Assembly: GCF_017883985.1 (NCBI RefSeq)
Contig: NZ_PRDG01000002.1
Location: 403,013 to 467,012 of the forward strand
Source of the DNA: Streptococcus oricebi
GTDB lineage: Bacteria > Bacillota > Bacilli > Lactobacillales > Streptococcaceae
Direction of reading: 5' to 3'
DNA length: 64,000 nt
The notes under the pieces are model-generated. The model was not told the origin of the DNA, did no database searches, and was given only the letters and a program-made list of their open reading frames with translations. The position numbers and the translations under genes are program-made. Each line of letters starts with the position of its first letter. Position 1 is the stretch's first letter. Positions 1 to 8,918 of the stretch are shown here, one piece after another.

Positions 1-407
1 AAGTATTAGGGCAAGTTGAACACACGGAAAGCTTTAGAGAGAATACCGTTAAACATATTTTTGAAGGAGAAGTGAAGCGCCGTCAAGCCAAGGGCTATCA
101 CTATGCCAATATCGAAGGAACTGCTGGAGAAGCCATTCCTGATACCCGGGTTGATTTGGGGAATGGGGTCTATGAGGTGGACGTCAAAGTAAATGGTGTG
201 ATTAAGCATGCGAAATCTACCATGTTCCCCGATACTATGAGCCCGCAGGAAGTGGTGGACGCTATTAATGAGGCGTATAATGGGAGAGAAAAAGTCCCTA
301 ATACTAGAAATCAATATCGTGGAGAAGCCAATAATGGAATAAAAGTTATCATGTATTTAGACAAAGATGAAAAAATAATCAGTGCTTTTCCTGCTAAAAG
401 TCAATAA
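1..407 (+). CDS. EndoU-type toxin C-terminus (partial, 5' end outside window)
   Basis: The frame is open from the window edge (first full codon at base 3) to the TAA at 405-407, so this is the 3' end of a longer gene. The C-terminal ~130 residues match my memory of the bacterial EndoU RNase domain (polymorphic-toxin class): a KHIFEGE segment, a GYHY histidine motif, a FFP-like TMFPDTMSP segment and the terminal IISAFP strand. In Streptococcus such domains usually end LXG proteins exported by the type VII secretion system; the N-terminal part is not visible, so this is inferred. The cognate immunity gene follows 22 bp downstream. A GTG at 72 could give an internal start but has no clear ribosome binding site. 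Confidence 0.75.
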   Translation, partial: VLGQVEHTESFRENTVKHIFEGEVKRRQAKGYHYANIEGTAGEAIPDTRVDLGNGVYEVDVKVNGVIKHAKSTMFPDTMSPQEVVDAINEAYNGREKVPNTRNQYRGEANNGIKVIMYLDKDEKIISAFPAKSQ

Positions 408-429
408 TTAAGTAATTTAGGAGAATAAA

Positions 430-804
430 ATGTTTACTAGAAAATACATAAGTTTTAAAGTTGGAAATACTATGGATTTGACCGTTGCATTTGAAAATGA
501 AGAGCTAGGTGCTCTACAAGATTTTTTGTCCAGTGAAACTCATAATTTCGCTCCTCATATTGTCAAGGAATTAGACAATGTTCTCTCAAGACGCAAGGCA
601 GACCTCTATTTTTCAGGGAATATGTCCTTTGTAGAAGGAGACAGGCGCACTGCCTTAGTTGGCTTTGCTTATGAGGAACTTGGTCCTGATGTTGTTCTCC
701 CAACTGCCACGCTCAAAGAGCTAGTTGATGAATGGATTGAAATGGAAGACAAGTTTAAAAAAGGCGAGCTAGACGGCAAGTTGCCGCTGGTGATTGAGGA
801 TTAA
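430..804 (+). CDS. Probable immunity protein for the EndoU toxin, copy 1
   Basis: A 124-residue acidic soluble protein without signal peptide or membrane segment, starting at ATG 430 after a GGAG site. Position directly after the EndoU domain is the basis for the immunity call; I cannot name the Pfam family. It contains a THNFAPHIVKELD segment and a C-terminal helix ELVDEWIEMEDKFKKGEL that are nearly identical in the second copy at 2990-3358. It would bind and neutralise the toxin in the cytoplasm. A hairpin terminator follows immediately. Confidence 0.65.
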   Translation: MFTRKYISFKVGNTMDLTVAFENEELGALQDFLSSETHNFAPHIVKELDNVLSRRKADLYFSGNMSFVEGDRRTALVGFAYEELGPDVVLPTATLKELVDEWIEMEDKFKKGELDGKLPLVIED

Positions 805-817
805 GAGGTCGGGTAAT

Positions 818-844
818 GCTTAGAATATTTTTTCTAAGCTTTTT
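818..844 (+). terminator. Terminator after EndoU immunity copy 1
   Basis: Perfect 8-bp arms GCTTAGAA (818-825) and TTCTAAGC (832-839), a 6-nt loop and a T5 run. A related hairpin follows the second immunity copy at 3369. Confidence 0.75.
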
Positions 845-846
845 AA

Positions 847-1533
847 TTGAAATATTCCGCCAAACATCATGGCGTTATTGAAGGCCTCAGTAATTTCTTT
901 GCCTTTACGGCAGCTGGTCTCAGTGCTTATCATGCGGGAAAACCAGTCGGACAGGTCAGCAAACCGCAAACCCAAGGGGTGGACCCAACCCCACAAGCCC
1001 CAACTGCCGGCGAGAGCACTCCCCCTCCTACTTACAATCGGGACTATATCCTTGAGAATATCCGAAAAAGCAAAGAAGCCAGACAAGCATCGAATTTCGG
1101 GGAGTATGTTAAGAAAGAAAAAGAGATTTTGCGGAAGCTAGAGGAGTTTCCACCAACAAAAAGACCCTCATGGAGACAATCTGAAATTGATATTGGGAAA
1201 GATTATCCTGATTATGAAGCCCAAAAATCCTTCTTAAATGGAGAAGAAGTACCTTATAGAACTAAAGGAAGTGTTAGACCTGAATATTATAAGTCAGGAC
1301 ATAGTATAGAAGTAAAAAATTATAATTTGGAGACACCTTCTGGTAGAAATAATCTAGTAAATAATGTTAGCAAACAAATCATTCAAAGAAATGCTAACTT
1401 ACCAAGCGGGACATTCCAAACTATAGTTGTTGATATAAGGGGACAGCGTGTCTCACATGATATTTTAAAAAGCATAAAATCTAAAATTTTGAACAAATCT
1501 CAAACTCAAGTTGAAATTCGATTTATGAAATAG
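847..1533 (+). CDS. Orphan polymorphic-toxin module, nuclease-type C-terminus
   Basis: This frame opens with TTG 847 directly after an in-frame TAA and has no ribosome binding site, so it is probably a displaced toxin tail and not an independently translated gene. Residues ~1-45 resemble the pre-toxin linker also seen at 2430-2530 (EG..N..AF...GL.SAY.A.KPV). The last ~110 residues carry a GSVRPEYYKSGHSIEVKNYNL stretch followed by Q...R...LP.GT.Q..VVDIRGQ. That pattern fits a restriction-endonuclease-fold toxin related to CdiA C-terminal tRNases (family from memory; E and K of IEVKNY would be catalytic). Imm70 follows 10 bp downstream, which supports a toxin role. Confidence 0.6.
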   Translation: MKYSAKHHGVIEGLSNFFAFTAAGLSAYHAGKPVGQVSKPQTQGVDPTPQAPTAGESTPPPTYNRDYILENIRKSKEARQASNFGEYVKKEKEILRKLEEFPPTKRPSWRQSEIDIGKDYPDYEAQKSFLNGEEVPYRTKGSVRPEYYKSGHSIEVKNYNLETPSGRNNLVNNVSKQIIQRNANLPSGTFQTIVVDIRGQRVSHDILKSIKSKILNKSQTQVEIRFMK

Positions 1534-1543
1534 GAGTAAATAA

Positions 1544-1960
1544 ATGACAGTAGGACTAAAAGTAGATTTATATTGGTATCCGATTGGGAATGGAAGTTTT
1601 CTTCATTCTTTCTTTTCAACCATTGCAGTTAATTTGGAAGATAGTAAGTGGGGCAGTCGTTTTCCAGTGATGATGAATGAATTATATCAGGGAAATCTTC
1701 TTTATGAAAGAATTGATAAGGCCAAACAAGAATTGTCAGTTATCAAAGAGGAGCTCTCCCATATTTCACCAAAAGAGGTGGTCTGGGATATAGATGATTT
1801 AAGTGCACAACCACCTTGGGGGGATAATATCAGCCCAGATATTACTGACTTATCAAATTATTTTGTGACTAGTCGAGGTGATGACTTAATTGAAACCTTC
1901 CAAAAGGCTTTTGTGGACGGATTAGAAACGCAGTCAAACGTTGAAATAGACAGTTTATAA
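1544..1960 (+). CDS. Imm70 family immunity protein
   Basis: 138 residues from ATG 1544 behind a GGAG site. The N-terminus (VGLKVDLYWYPIGNGSFLHSFF, then WGSRFPVMMNELYQG) and the VVWDIDD segment fit the Imm70 family as I remember it. No membrane segment. Its place directly after the orphan nuclease module makes it the likely cognate antitoxin. Unlike the toxin, it keeps a good ribosome binding site, so it can be expressed alone as protection against a toxin from other strains. Confidence 0.7.
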   Translation: MTVGLKVDLYWYPIGNGSFLHSFFSTIAVNLEDSKWGSRFPVMMNELYQGNLLYERIDKAKQELSVIKEELSHISPKEVVWDIDDLSAQPPWGDNISPDITDLSNYFVTSRGDDLIETFQKAFVDGLETQSNVEIDSL

Positions 1961-1961
1961 C

Positions 1962-2330
1962 ATGATAAAAATAAACAATATAGAGTGGATTGATGTTGAT
2001 ACTAAAGAAGCAGAGCTTGTTCTGTCTGACGGCGAAAATAAACTGCTTGTTTTCTCAGACGGCTATAGTGAGTTTGATTGCCAGGTTGGAGTTGAGTTTA
2101 AAGAGGAGCTCTATGCTATGGTTTCATCGGACGTTATTCAGGTAATGAATAAGCCGGAGAGCGTTCTGCCTCTAGGTGGTTTTCGTCAAGTGATAACTGG
2201 TACATTGATAGATAAACAGAATTCTTTATTAAAGATTGGAGAGTATGTCCTTCATTTTGAAAGTGATATTCCAAATGATGTGAAAGAAGGAGAATTGCTA
2301 GAGTTTGAAGTCGGTAGGATTGATATTTAA
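1962..2330 (+). CDS. Hypothetical protein in the immunity cluster
   Basis: 122 residues, acidic (many D and E), predicted all-beta and soluble. ATG 1962 lies one base after the Imm70 stop, so the pair is probably translationally coupled. I do not recognise the family. Its setting between Imm70 and the next toxin module suggests a second immunity protein or a remnant of one whose toxin has been lost. Confidence 0.5.
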   Translation: MIKINNIEWIDVDTKEAELVLSDGENKLLVFSDGYSEFDCQVGVEFKEELYAMVSSDVIQVMNKPESVLPLGGFRQVITGTLIDKQNSLLKIGEYVLHFESDIPNDVKEGELLEFEVGRIDI

Positions 2331-2419
2331 TTTCCTCTCTGTTCATCAACCTTAATCAACAGCCCAAATTTGTTCCGTTTACCCCGCCAACTCTAGTCGA
2401 CAGAGCAAATGAACTTTAG

Positions 2420-2977
2420 CACCCAGTAGGAAAACCCTATCCTGAAGGATTCCCAGAAGGCATCAACAATGCCCTTGCTTTTGGGACCGGGCTGTATAGT
2501 GCGTATCAGGCGAGTAAACCAGTCACTGTAACGAAGGACGTTGTTCATACACCAGAGACCTATTCACCGGAAGTGTTAGAGCAACTTGAACATACGGAAA
2601 GTTTTAGAGAGAATACCGTTAAACATATTTTTGAAGGAGAAGTGAGGCGCCGTCAAGCCAAGGGCTATCACTATGTCAATATCGAAGGAACTGCTGGTGA
2701 AGCAATACCCGATACTCGAGTAGATTTGGGGAATGGGGTCTATGAAGTGGATGTTAAGGTAAATGGTGTGATTAAGCATGCGAAATCTACTATATTCCCC
2801 GATACCATGAGCCCGCAGGAAGTGGTAGATGTTATCAATGAGGCGTATAATAACAGAGAATACATTGAGGGAACAAGGAATACATATAGTGGAACAGCAA
2901 AAAATGGTATCAAGATTGATATGTTTTTAGACAAAAACGGAAAAATCATTAGCGCTTTTCCTTCTCAAAATCAATAA
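2420..2977 (+). pseudogene. Truncated orphan EndoU toxin module
   Basis: The frame is open from 2420 (after the TAG at 2417) to the stop ending at 2977 and reads linker (YPEGFPEGINNALAFGTGLYSAY) followed by a full EndoU domain. There is no LXG N-terminus and no ribosome-bound start; a GTG at 2573 is possible but unsupported. The EndoU part is nearly identical to the one at 3-407 for its first ~85 residues and then diverges in the C-terminal third. Candidate active-site histidines lie in KHIFEGE and GYHY. Best read as a silent cassette that can recombine into a full-length toxin gene. Confidence 0.65.
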
Positions 2978-2989
2978 TAGGAGAATAAA

Positions 2990-3358
2990 ATGTATACAAG
3001 AAAATATCTATCTTTAAAAAATTATCCTCGATTAAACGTTGCATTTGAAAATGAAGAGCTGTACGCTCTACAAGATTTTTTATTTAGCGAAACTCATAAT
3101 TTTGCTCCCCATATTGTCAAAGAATTAGACGATGTCCTTTCGGGGCGCAAGGTAGACCTCTATTTTTCAGGCAATATGTCCTTTGTAGAGGGAGACAGTC
3201 GCACTGCCTTAGTTGGCTTTGCTTACGAGGAACTTGGACCAGATGTAGTTCTTCCTACCGCTAAACTCAAAGAGTTAGTTTATGAGTGGATTGAAATGGA
3301 GGACAAGTTTAAAAAAGGCGAGCTAGAGGGCCAGTTGCCGCTAGTGATTGAGGATTAG
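2990..3358 (+). CDS. Probable immunity protein for EndoU, copy 2
   Basis: 122 residues from ATG 2990 with an AGGAG site. It is a close paralogue of the protein at 430-804; the two differ mainly in the N-terminal ~20 residues (KNYPRLNVAFENEEL against KVGNTMDLTVAFENEEL) and at scattered positions. Together with the divergent C-termini of the two EndoU domains this suggests each immunity protein is tuned to its own toxin variant. Confidence 0.65.
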   Translation: MYTRKYLSLKNYPRLNVAFENEELYALQDFLFSETHNFAPHIVKELDDVLSGRKVDLYFSGNMSFVEGDSRTALVGFAYEELGPDVVLPTAKLKELVYEWIEMEDKFKKGELEGQLPLVIED

Positions 3359-3368
3359 TTTTTGTTTG

Positions 3369-3397
3369 ATGCTTAGAATTGTCTCTAAGCATTTTAA
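3369..3397 (+). terminator. Terminator after EndoU immunity copy 2
   Basis: Perfect arms ATGCTTAGA (3369-3377) and TCTAAGCAT (3384-3392) followed by TTTTAATT. It shares its stem and the following TTTTAATTGAAAT with the hairpin at 818, so terminator and module were duplicated together. Confidence 0.7.
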
Positions 3398-3480
3398 TTG
3401 AAATTTTTCACCCTCACATAGGTTATGGGCAAGCTAATATGTTCTGAACTCTGGGCGTGCTCGCCTATTTTTTTTGTTTC

Positions 3481-3489
3481 TGTTATAAT
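3481..3489 (+). promoter_or_regulatory. Extended -10 promoter of the membrane glycosyltransferase-like gene
   Basis: TGTTATAAT (TG-N-TATAAT). The expected transcription start, 7 nt after the hexamer, is the A of ATG 3496, so the mRNA may have no leader. Confidence 0.6.
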
Positions 3490-3495
3490 GTAACT

Positions 3496-5049
3496 ATGAA
3501 CAAAGTCTATTCCTTTTTCTTTTCTTTTTTGCAAAAGTTGCTTTTGCTTTTAGTGATTCATTGGCTAGTGATTGCGATTTTTCATATAAATAATTTATTG
3601 CCTTCAGTGGGAGCTAGCCTCTTTTTCCTGGCCCTAGTCTTGCTTCTCTTTGTCTGTCGCAAGCAATTAAAAGGTTTTTATCAGTTCTTGATGCAGCATA
3701 AGCGAGCCTTAATGCTAGCAGCGATTATTTTTCAACTTGTCATGTTGCTGGCAGCTCAATTGCTGATTCGCAGAGATGCGGCAGTGGTTTTTACGGGGGC
3801 TTTTGGCTATCTCAAGGAAAGTTCTATTTCTAATTATTTGACCCGCAATCCCAATAATATGTTCCTCTTCTTATATGAACGTTTTTTCTTTAAGATTTTT
3901 GGTCCGTCTGGGCTTTGGATTATGCAGGCTCTCAATCTTTTCTATACAGATGTGACAGCCTGGATTTTGTATAAGGGGAGTTTGAAGTACTTGGGACAAA
4001 AAACAGCTGATATGACCTTTTTCCTCTATCTGCTTTTACTGGGCTTTTCTCCTTATTTCTTCTCCATGTATACAGACATTTTACCCCTGCCCTTGATTGC
4101 GCTTCAGATTTTTCTGACTCTAGCTATTTTCCAAGAGAAGGAGACAAATAAAATTAGTCTCAAAACAGTGCTTTTGGCTCTTATCACTGGCCTAGCTAGT
4201 CTTATCAGGCCGACTGTTCTGATCCTTTTAATAGCCTTTTTTGGTCTTCTTTTTCTAAGAAAGGGGTTTAAGAAAGCCTTCTTAGTCCTAGGAGTCTTTA
4301 GTCTAGCTTTCGCTGCTAGTTATTTCAGTCTCAATCACTTGATTAAAAATCAAACTGAGATTCCTCTGGTCAAGGGAGAAGGACTAGCTAAGGGCCCCCT
4401 TCTCTTTATTGATTTAGGTTTGACCGATACGGGTCATAATCAAGAAGATATGAAGGAAGGCCTCTTGGCCTATGTGGAGCCTAGTCGGCGTGCTGACTAC
4501 AATAACGGTATGTTTGCGCAGGAGAATATTATCAAGGACATCGAGCGTCGCTTGAGCGAGTTCACGCCTTGGACCTTCTTAGGGCATCTTTATTACAAGG
4601 AGTCCTTGACGGTGGCAGAAGGGACCTTGGGTTGGCTTTATCGCAGTGTTGAAAATGAGAAGACTCCTTATATCTCTCCTCTTTATGACTGGACCAAGAG
4701 TCAAGCCTGGGCCCAGTTTATCAGAGATTACTTTCTCAATACGGATAAGAAGAGCTTTGCCTATTATGCCTTGGTCAAGCAGCTATTCTGGATTTTCCTA
4801 GCCTTTGATCTAGTTCTTGCCATGTGGAAGTTTCGGGCCGAGGATGAGGCCTTAAATCTCCTGGCCTTGGCGGTCTTTGGTGGTCTTCTCTTTCTCCAAA
4901 TCTTTGAAGGCGGCAAGACCCGCTATCTAATTCAATTTTTGCCGCAAATAGTCCTCCTGGCTAGTCTAGGCCTAGGTCGCTATTCTTTTAGGGGTGAGAA
5001 AGTAAAGAAAATAATTGCTTGGAAAGGAAGAAAAAGTCAGCTCTCTTAA
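3496..5049 (+). CDS. Multispanning membrane protein, GT-C glycosyltransferase-like
   Basis: 517 residues if started at ATG 3496, the codon placed just after a TGTTATAAT promoter; the upstream start at 3457 would lie inside the promoter. About 11-12 hydrophobic segments alternate with short loops. After the first transmembrane pairs comes an extracytoplasmic-looking RRDAAVVFTGAF region, and there is a long soluble stretch at ~290-410. The layout is that of ArnT/PMT-type GT-C enzymes, which use polyprenyl-linked sugars, and resembles the Streptococcus/Enterococcus family I know as TIGR03766. Substrate unknown. No ribosome binding site is visible. Confidence 0.6.
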   Translation: MNKVYSFFFSFLQKLLLLLVIHWLVIAIFHINNLLPSVGASLFFLALVLLLFVCRKQLKGFYQFLMQHKRALMLAAIIFQLVMLLAAQLLIRRDAAVVFTGAFGYLKESSISNYLTRNPNNMFLFLYERFFFKIFGPSGLWIMQALNLFYTDVTAWILYKGSLKYLGQKTADMTFFLYLLLLGFSPYFFSMYTDILPLPLIALQIFLTLAIFQEKETNKISLKTVLLALITGLASLIRPTVLILLIAFFGLLFLRKGFKKAFLVLGVFSLAFAASYFSLNHLIKNQTEIPLVKGEGLAKGPLLFIDLGLTDTGHNQEDMKEGLLAYVEPSRRADYNNGMFAQENIIKDIERRLSEFTPWTFLGHLYYKESLTVAEGTLGWLYRSVENEKTPYISPLYDWTKSQAWAQFIRDYFLNTDKKSFAYYALVKQLFWIFLAFDLVLAMWKFRAEDEALNLLALAVFGGLLFLQIFEGGKTRYLIQFLPQIVLLASLGLGRYSFRGEKVKKIIAWKGRKSQLS

Positions 5050-5078
5050 GGGTTTGGCTTTTGTCTCCCTTTCTTTTT

Positions 5079-5087
5079 TGTTATAAT
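5079..5087 (+). promoter_or_regulatory. Promoter of the DUF4336 gene
   Basis: Extended -10 TGTTATAAT at 5079-5087, followed by the AAAGGAG ribosome binding site at 5102-5108 before ATG 5116. Confidence 0.55.
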
Positions 5088-5115
5088 AAGGAAAGAAAAG
5101 CAAAGGAGCGAAGTC

Positions 5116-5871
5116 ATGACAAAAACAGTAGTTCCCCTGTATCCACCGCTTTACACGCTCAAAGCGATTGCCGACAATATTTGGATTGTGGACGGAGATA
5201 TTATAGATATGAATGTTGGTCTCTTTTCCCTTCCTTTTTCAACGCGGATGACGGTCGTTCGGCTATCAGACGGCAAGCTCTGGTGCCATTCGCCCTTGGC
5301 TCCTCATCAAGGGCTTTTTGAAAAACTTGATGCGCTGGGACAAGTGGCTCACTTGGTTTCGCCCAACAAGATTCACTATGCCTATATCGCTGCTTGGAAA
5401 AAGCGTTATCCAGATGCTCTTGCCTGGGCCAGTCCAGGTATAGAAAAGCGGGCGACTAGCCAAAATATAGCCACCGCTTTTGGCCGAGAATTGACAGAGT
5501 CAGCGCCTGGTGACTGGTCGGCTGACTTGGAACAGCTGACTTTTAAGGGCAGCAAGGTTGTGGAAGAAGTGGTCTTTTTTCACAGAGCGAGTTCGACCTT
5601 GATTTTAGCAGATTTGATTGAAAATTTTGAGACAGAAAAAATGACCAGTCCAATTAGGAAGCTTGTCTATAAAGCGGCAGGGATTTCTGACCCTAAGGGG
5701 AAAACGCCACTTGATTTTCGTTTGACTTTTACAGCTAATAAGGAAGTTGCGAGAAAGTCTTTGAGAAAAATATTAGCCTGGTAGCCGGATAAAATTATTC
5801 TGGCACATGGACGCTGTTATTTGGAAAATGGCCAAGCGGAGTTGAAGCGGGCCTTTGCTTGGCTGGGCTAA
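5116..5871 (+). pseudogene. DUF4336 protein gene interrupted by an in-frame TAG
   Basis: The frame from ATG 5116 gives 222 residues of a DUF4336 protein (metallo-beta-lactamase-like fold family), with a good AAAGGAG site, and stops at TAG 5782-5784. The same frame continues without shift as PDKIILAHGRCYLENG...FAWLG to TAA 5869-5871, which is the expected C-terminal end including an AHG motif. A single C-to-T change (CAG to TAG after Trp) explains this. Either the protein is made 29 residues short or the gene is dead. Likely role unknown. Confidence 0.75.
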
Positions 5872-5900
5872 AGGATTGTTAAAAAGAAAGAGAGGTCACA

Positions 5901-6554
5901 ATGCGACATTCAGCATGGCACGATTTGATTAAGCAGGAGTTGCCAGAGGGTTACTTTGCTAAAATCAATCATTTTTTGGATGATGTTTACGGGTCGGCAA
6001 CCATTTATCCGCCGCGGGACAAGGTTTTTAATGCCATTCAGACCACGGATTTGTCGGATGTCAAGGTGGTGATTTTGGGGCAAGACCCTTACCATGGCCC
6101 AAGGCAGGCTCAGGGTTTGAGTTTCTCGGTGCCAGATGATATCCCAGCCCCTCCTTCCTTGCAGAATATTCTAAAGGAGTTGGCTAGCGATCTAGGTCAG
6201 AAAGATTCCCACGATTTGACCCCCTGGGCTAAACAGGGAGTTCTCCTCTTGAATGCTAGCTTGACTGTACCTGCCGGCCAGGCCAATGCTCATGCAGGTC
6301 TTATTTGGGAGCCTTTTACAGATGCCATCATCAAGGTAGTCAATCAAAAGGATAGCCCTGTCGTCTTTATCCTCTGGGGTTCTTATGCTCGTAAGAAAAA
6401 GGCCTTGATTAGCAATCCCAAGCACTTGATTATCGAGTCGGCCCATCCCAGCCCCTTATCGGCCTATCGTGGATTTTTTGGTAGCAAGCCCTTTTCTCGT
6501 GCCAATGAATTTTTAGTCCAACAAGGTCTCGGTCCGATTGACTGGTTACAATAA
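5901..6554 (+). CDS. ung: Uracil-DNA glycosylase
   Basis: 217 residues, family-typical length. The water-activating loop [17 protein letters not shown] (~60-76) and the C-terminal [18 protein letters not shown] motif are intact. Removes uracil from DNA, starting base excision repair in the cytoplasm. ATG 5901 follows an AGAGAGG site. mutX starts 10 bp after the stop and pyrC follows, so the three form one transcription unit: two DNA/nucleotide-sanitation genes ahead of a pyrimidine biosynthesis gene. Confidence 0.95.
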   Translation: MRHSAWHDLIKQELPEGYFAKINHFLDDVYGSATIYPPRDKVFNAIQTTDLSDVKVVILGQDPYHGPRQAQGLSFSVPDDIPAPPSLQNILKELASDLGQKDSHDLTPWAKQGVLLLNASLTVPAGQANAHAGLIWEPFTDAIIKVVNQKDSPVVFILWGSYARKKKALISNPKHLIIESAHPSPLSAYRGFFGSKPFSRANEFLVQQGLGPIDWLQ

Positions 6555-6563
6555 AGGAGAACT

Positions 6564-7028
6564 ATGGTTAAATTAGCAACGATTTGTTATCTGGATAATG
6601 GCAAGGAGTTCCTCATGCTCCACCGCAATAAAAAGCCCAATGATGTCCATGCTGGTAAGTGGATTGGGGTCGGAGGCAAGCTAGAAAAAGGAGAGACACC
6701 CCAAGCCTGCGCTGCACGTGAGATTTTTGAGGAAACGGGCCTGCGGGCCAAACCTGTGCTCAAGGGAATTATCACCTTTCCAGAATTTACACCTGGTCAT
6801 GATTGGTACACCTATGTTTTTAAGGCTACCGACTTTGAGGGCCAGTTGATTGACTGCAATGAGGGAACTCTGGAGTGGGTTCCCTATGAGCAGGTCTTAT
6901 CCAAGCCGACCTGGGAGGGGGACCATACCTTTGTCTCTTGGCTCTTGGAGGATAAACCTTTCTTTTCGGCTAGTTTCTCCTATCAGGGGGACCAGCTCTT
7001 GGACTATCATGTTGACTTTTATGAATAA
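6564..7028 (+). CDS. mutX: MutT/Nudix hydrolase, probable 8-oxo-dGTP diphosphatase
   Basis: 154 residues with a complete Nudix box at residues 38-60 (G..L.KGE.......REIFEETGL, matching GX5EX7REUXEEXGU). In streptococci this protein hydrolyses oxidised dGTP and prevents A:T to C:G errors. ATG 6564 lies 10 bp after ung behind an AAGGAG site, and pyrC starts 12 bp later. Substrate is inferred from the family and the operon position. Confidence 0.9.
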   Translation: MVKLATICYLDNGKEFLMLHRNKKPNDVHAGKWIGVGGKLEKGETPQACAAREIFEETGLRAKPVLKGIITFPEFTPGHDWYTYVFKATDFEGQLIDCNEGTLEWVPYEQVLSKPTWEGDHTFVSWLLEDKPFFSASFSYQGDQLLDYHVDFYE

Positions 7029-7039
7029 GGAGTGTCGCT

Positions 7040-8314
7040 ATGTTATTGATTAAAAATGGTCGGGTAATGGATCCTAAAACTGGATTGGATCAGCTTTCAG
7101 ATCTCTTGATTGAGGAGGGGAAGATTGTCAAAATTGCTCCTAATATTGAAAATGGGGAGGCCCAGGTTATCAATGCCCAGGGGCTGGTGGTTGCACCGGG
7201 GCTGGTAGATATTCATGTTCATTTTAGGGAGCCAGGTCAGACTCATAAGGAAGATATCCATACGGGCTCCTTGGCAGCGGCAGCGGGTGGCTTTACCACA
7301 GTCGTCATGATGGCCAATACCAATCCGACAATTTCGACCAAGGAGACCCTAAAAGAGGTCCTGGAGTCAGCTAGTCGGGAGAAGATTCATGTCAAGTCAG
7401 TCGCTACCATTACTCAAAATTTTGACGGTCAAAATCTGACTGATTTCCCAGCCCTGCTAGAGGCAGGTGCAGTGGGTTTTTCTGACGATGGAATTCCCTT
7501 GACTAGTGCCAAGGTACTACGCCAGGCCCTGGAATTGGCCCGAAAAAATCAAACCTTTATTAGCCTGCACGAGGAAGACCCTGAACTGAATGGCGTTTTA
7601 GGTTTTAACGAGCAGATTGCTAGGGAGCATTTTCATATTTGTGGGGCGACAGGAGTAGCCGAGTACAGTATGATTGCGCGTGATGTTATGATTGCCTATG
7701 ATTGTAAGGCCCATGTTCACATCCAGCACCTCTCTAAGGCAGAGAGTGTTCAGGTGGTCGAGTTTGCTCAAAAACTGGGGGCCCAGGTAACTGCAGAAGT
7801 GGCTCCCCAGCATTTTTCTAAGACCGAGTCTTTGCTTTTAACTCAAGGCAGCAAGGCAAAGATGAATCCGCCCCTGCGTCTAGAGTCCGATCGGTTAGCT
7901 GTTATTGAGGGGCTTAAGTCAGGAGTGATTTCAATTATTGCGACGGACCATGCCCCCCATCATGCTGACGAAAAAAATGTGGCTGACATCACCCAGGCAC
8001 CATCTGGTATGACCGGATTAGAAACTTCTCTTTCGCTCGGCTTGACCTATTTGGTAGAAACAGGGGACTTAAGCCTGATGCAATTATTGGAAAAAATGAC
8101 CATCAATCCGGCCCAACTCTATGGTTTTGAGGCAGGATTCTTGGCAGAAGGCGGACCTGCAGATATCACTATCTTTGACCCTCAGGCGGATCGTCTAGTG
8201 TCTGACCATTTTGCCTCTAAGGCAGCCAATTCCCCCTTTATTGGTGAAAGTCTCAAGGGACAGGTTTGCTATACCATTTGCGATGGTCAAATCGTTTTCG
8301 CCTCTAAGGACTAA
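7040..8314 (+). CDS. pyrC: Dihydroorotase
   Basis: 424 residues, type I dihydroorotase length. The metal-binding HVHFREPGQ motif (~59-67), the [10 protein letters not shown] region and the TDHAPHH motif (~304-310) are present. Catalyses reversible cyclisation of carbamoyl-aspartate to dihydroorotate in UMP synthesis. ATG 7040 follows AAGGAG. An IS3 element begins 36 bp after the stop and may have displaced the original terminator. Confidence 0.95.
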   Translation: MLLIKNGRVMDPKTGLDQLSDLLIEEGKIVKIAPNIENGEAQVINAQGLVVAPGLVDIHVHFREPGQTHKEDIHTGSLAAAAGGFTTVVMMANTNPTISTKETLKEVLESASREKIHVKSVATITQNFDGQNLTDFPALLEAGAVGFSDDGIPLTSAKVLRQALELARKNQTFISLHEEDPELNGVLGFNEQIAREHFHICGATGVAEYSMIARDVMIAYDCKAHVHIQHLSKAESVQVVEFAQKLGAQVTAEVAPQHFSKTESLLLTQGSKAKMNPPLRLESDRLAVIEGLKSGVISIIATDHAPHHADEKNVADITQAPSGMTGLETSLSLGLTYLVETGDLSLMQLLEKMTINPAQLYGFEAGFLAEGGPADITIFDPQADRLVSDHFASKAANSPFIGESLKGQVCYTICDGQIVFASKD

Positions 8315-8399
8315 AAATTAGTCAAAAAGTCCAAGGACCGAACCCTTTTTGAACCGCACCCCAAAAGTTAGACAGAAAATCTAACAGAAGGGGTGTTTT

Positions 8400-8918
8400 T
8401 TGATGAAATTAAGCTATGATGATAAAATTGAAATCTATCAGCTAAAATTAGCTGGCTGGTCTTGGTCAAGACTCGGTCAAAAATACGATGTCCAGGTGTC
8501 TAATCTTCAATATATGGTCCGGCTAATGGATAAGCATGGACTAGAAAGTGTTCGTAAAGAAAAAAAGAAGTATTATCCTCCTGAATTGAAGAAACAAATC
8601 ATGGACGATGTCTTACTTAAAGGTCGGTCTCAGCTAGAGGTTTCCATAGATTATGCTCTCCCAAACCGTGGGACGCTCTCCAATTGGCTGGCACAATACA
8701 AGAAAAACGGGTATACTATTGTTGAGAAACAAAAGGGAAGGCCACTAAAAATGGGACGGAAACCAAAGAAAAAATTAGAGGAAATGACGGAGTTAGAGCG
8801 ACTTCAATACGAAAATGAATATCTGAAAGCGGAGAATGCTGTCCTAAAAAAGCTGAGAGAATACCGGTTGAAGGACGAAGCAAGGCTCAAAGAGCAACAG
8901 AAATCATTCAGGGATTGA
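8400..8918 (+). CDS. IS3-family OrfA (helix-turn-helix protein)
   Basis: 172 residues: two helix-turn-helix segments (~10-50 and ~60-105) followed by a leucine-zipper-like coiled coil (~130-170) as in IS150/IS3-group OrfA. It binds the element ends and controls transposition. The sequence A6G at 8846-8852 is the usual slippery site; a -1 shift there continues in frame into OrfB and gives the OrfAB transposase. Confidence 0.9.
   Translation: MMKLSYDDKIEIYQLKLAGWSWSRLGQKYDVQVSNLQYMVRLMDKHGLESVRKEKKKYYPPELKKQIMDDVLLKGRSQLEVSIDYALPNRGTLSNWLAQYKKNGYTIVEKQKGRPLKMGRKPKKKLEEMTELERLQYENEYLKAENAVLKKLREYRLKDEARLKEQQKSFRD

Noticed and set aside
847..1533. Independent toxin gene with TTG start
   Set aside because: No ribosome binding site, and the first residues look like a linker; treated as an orphan module.
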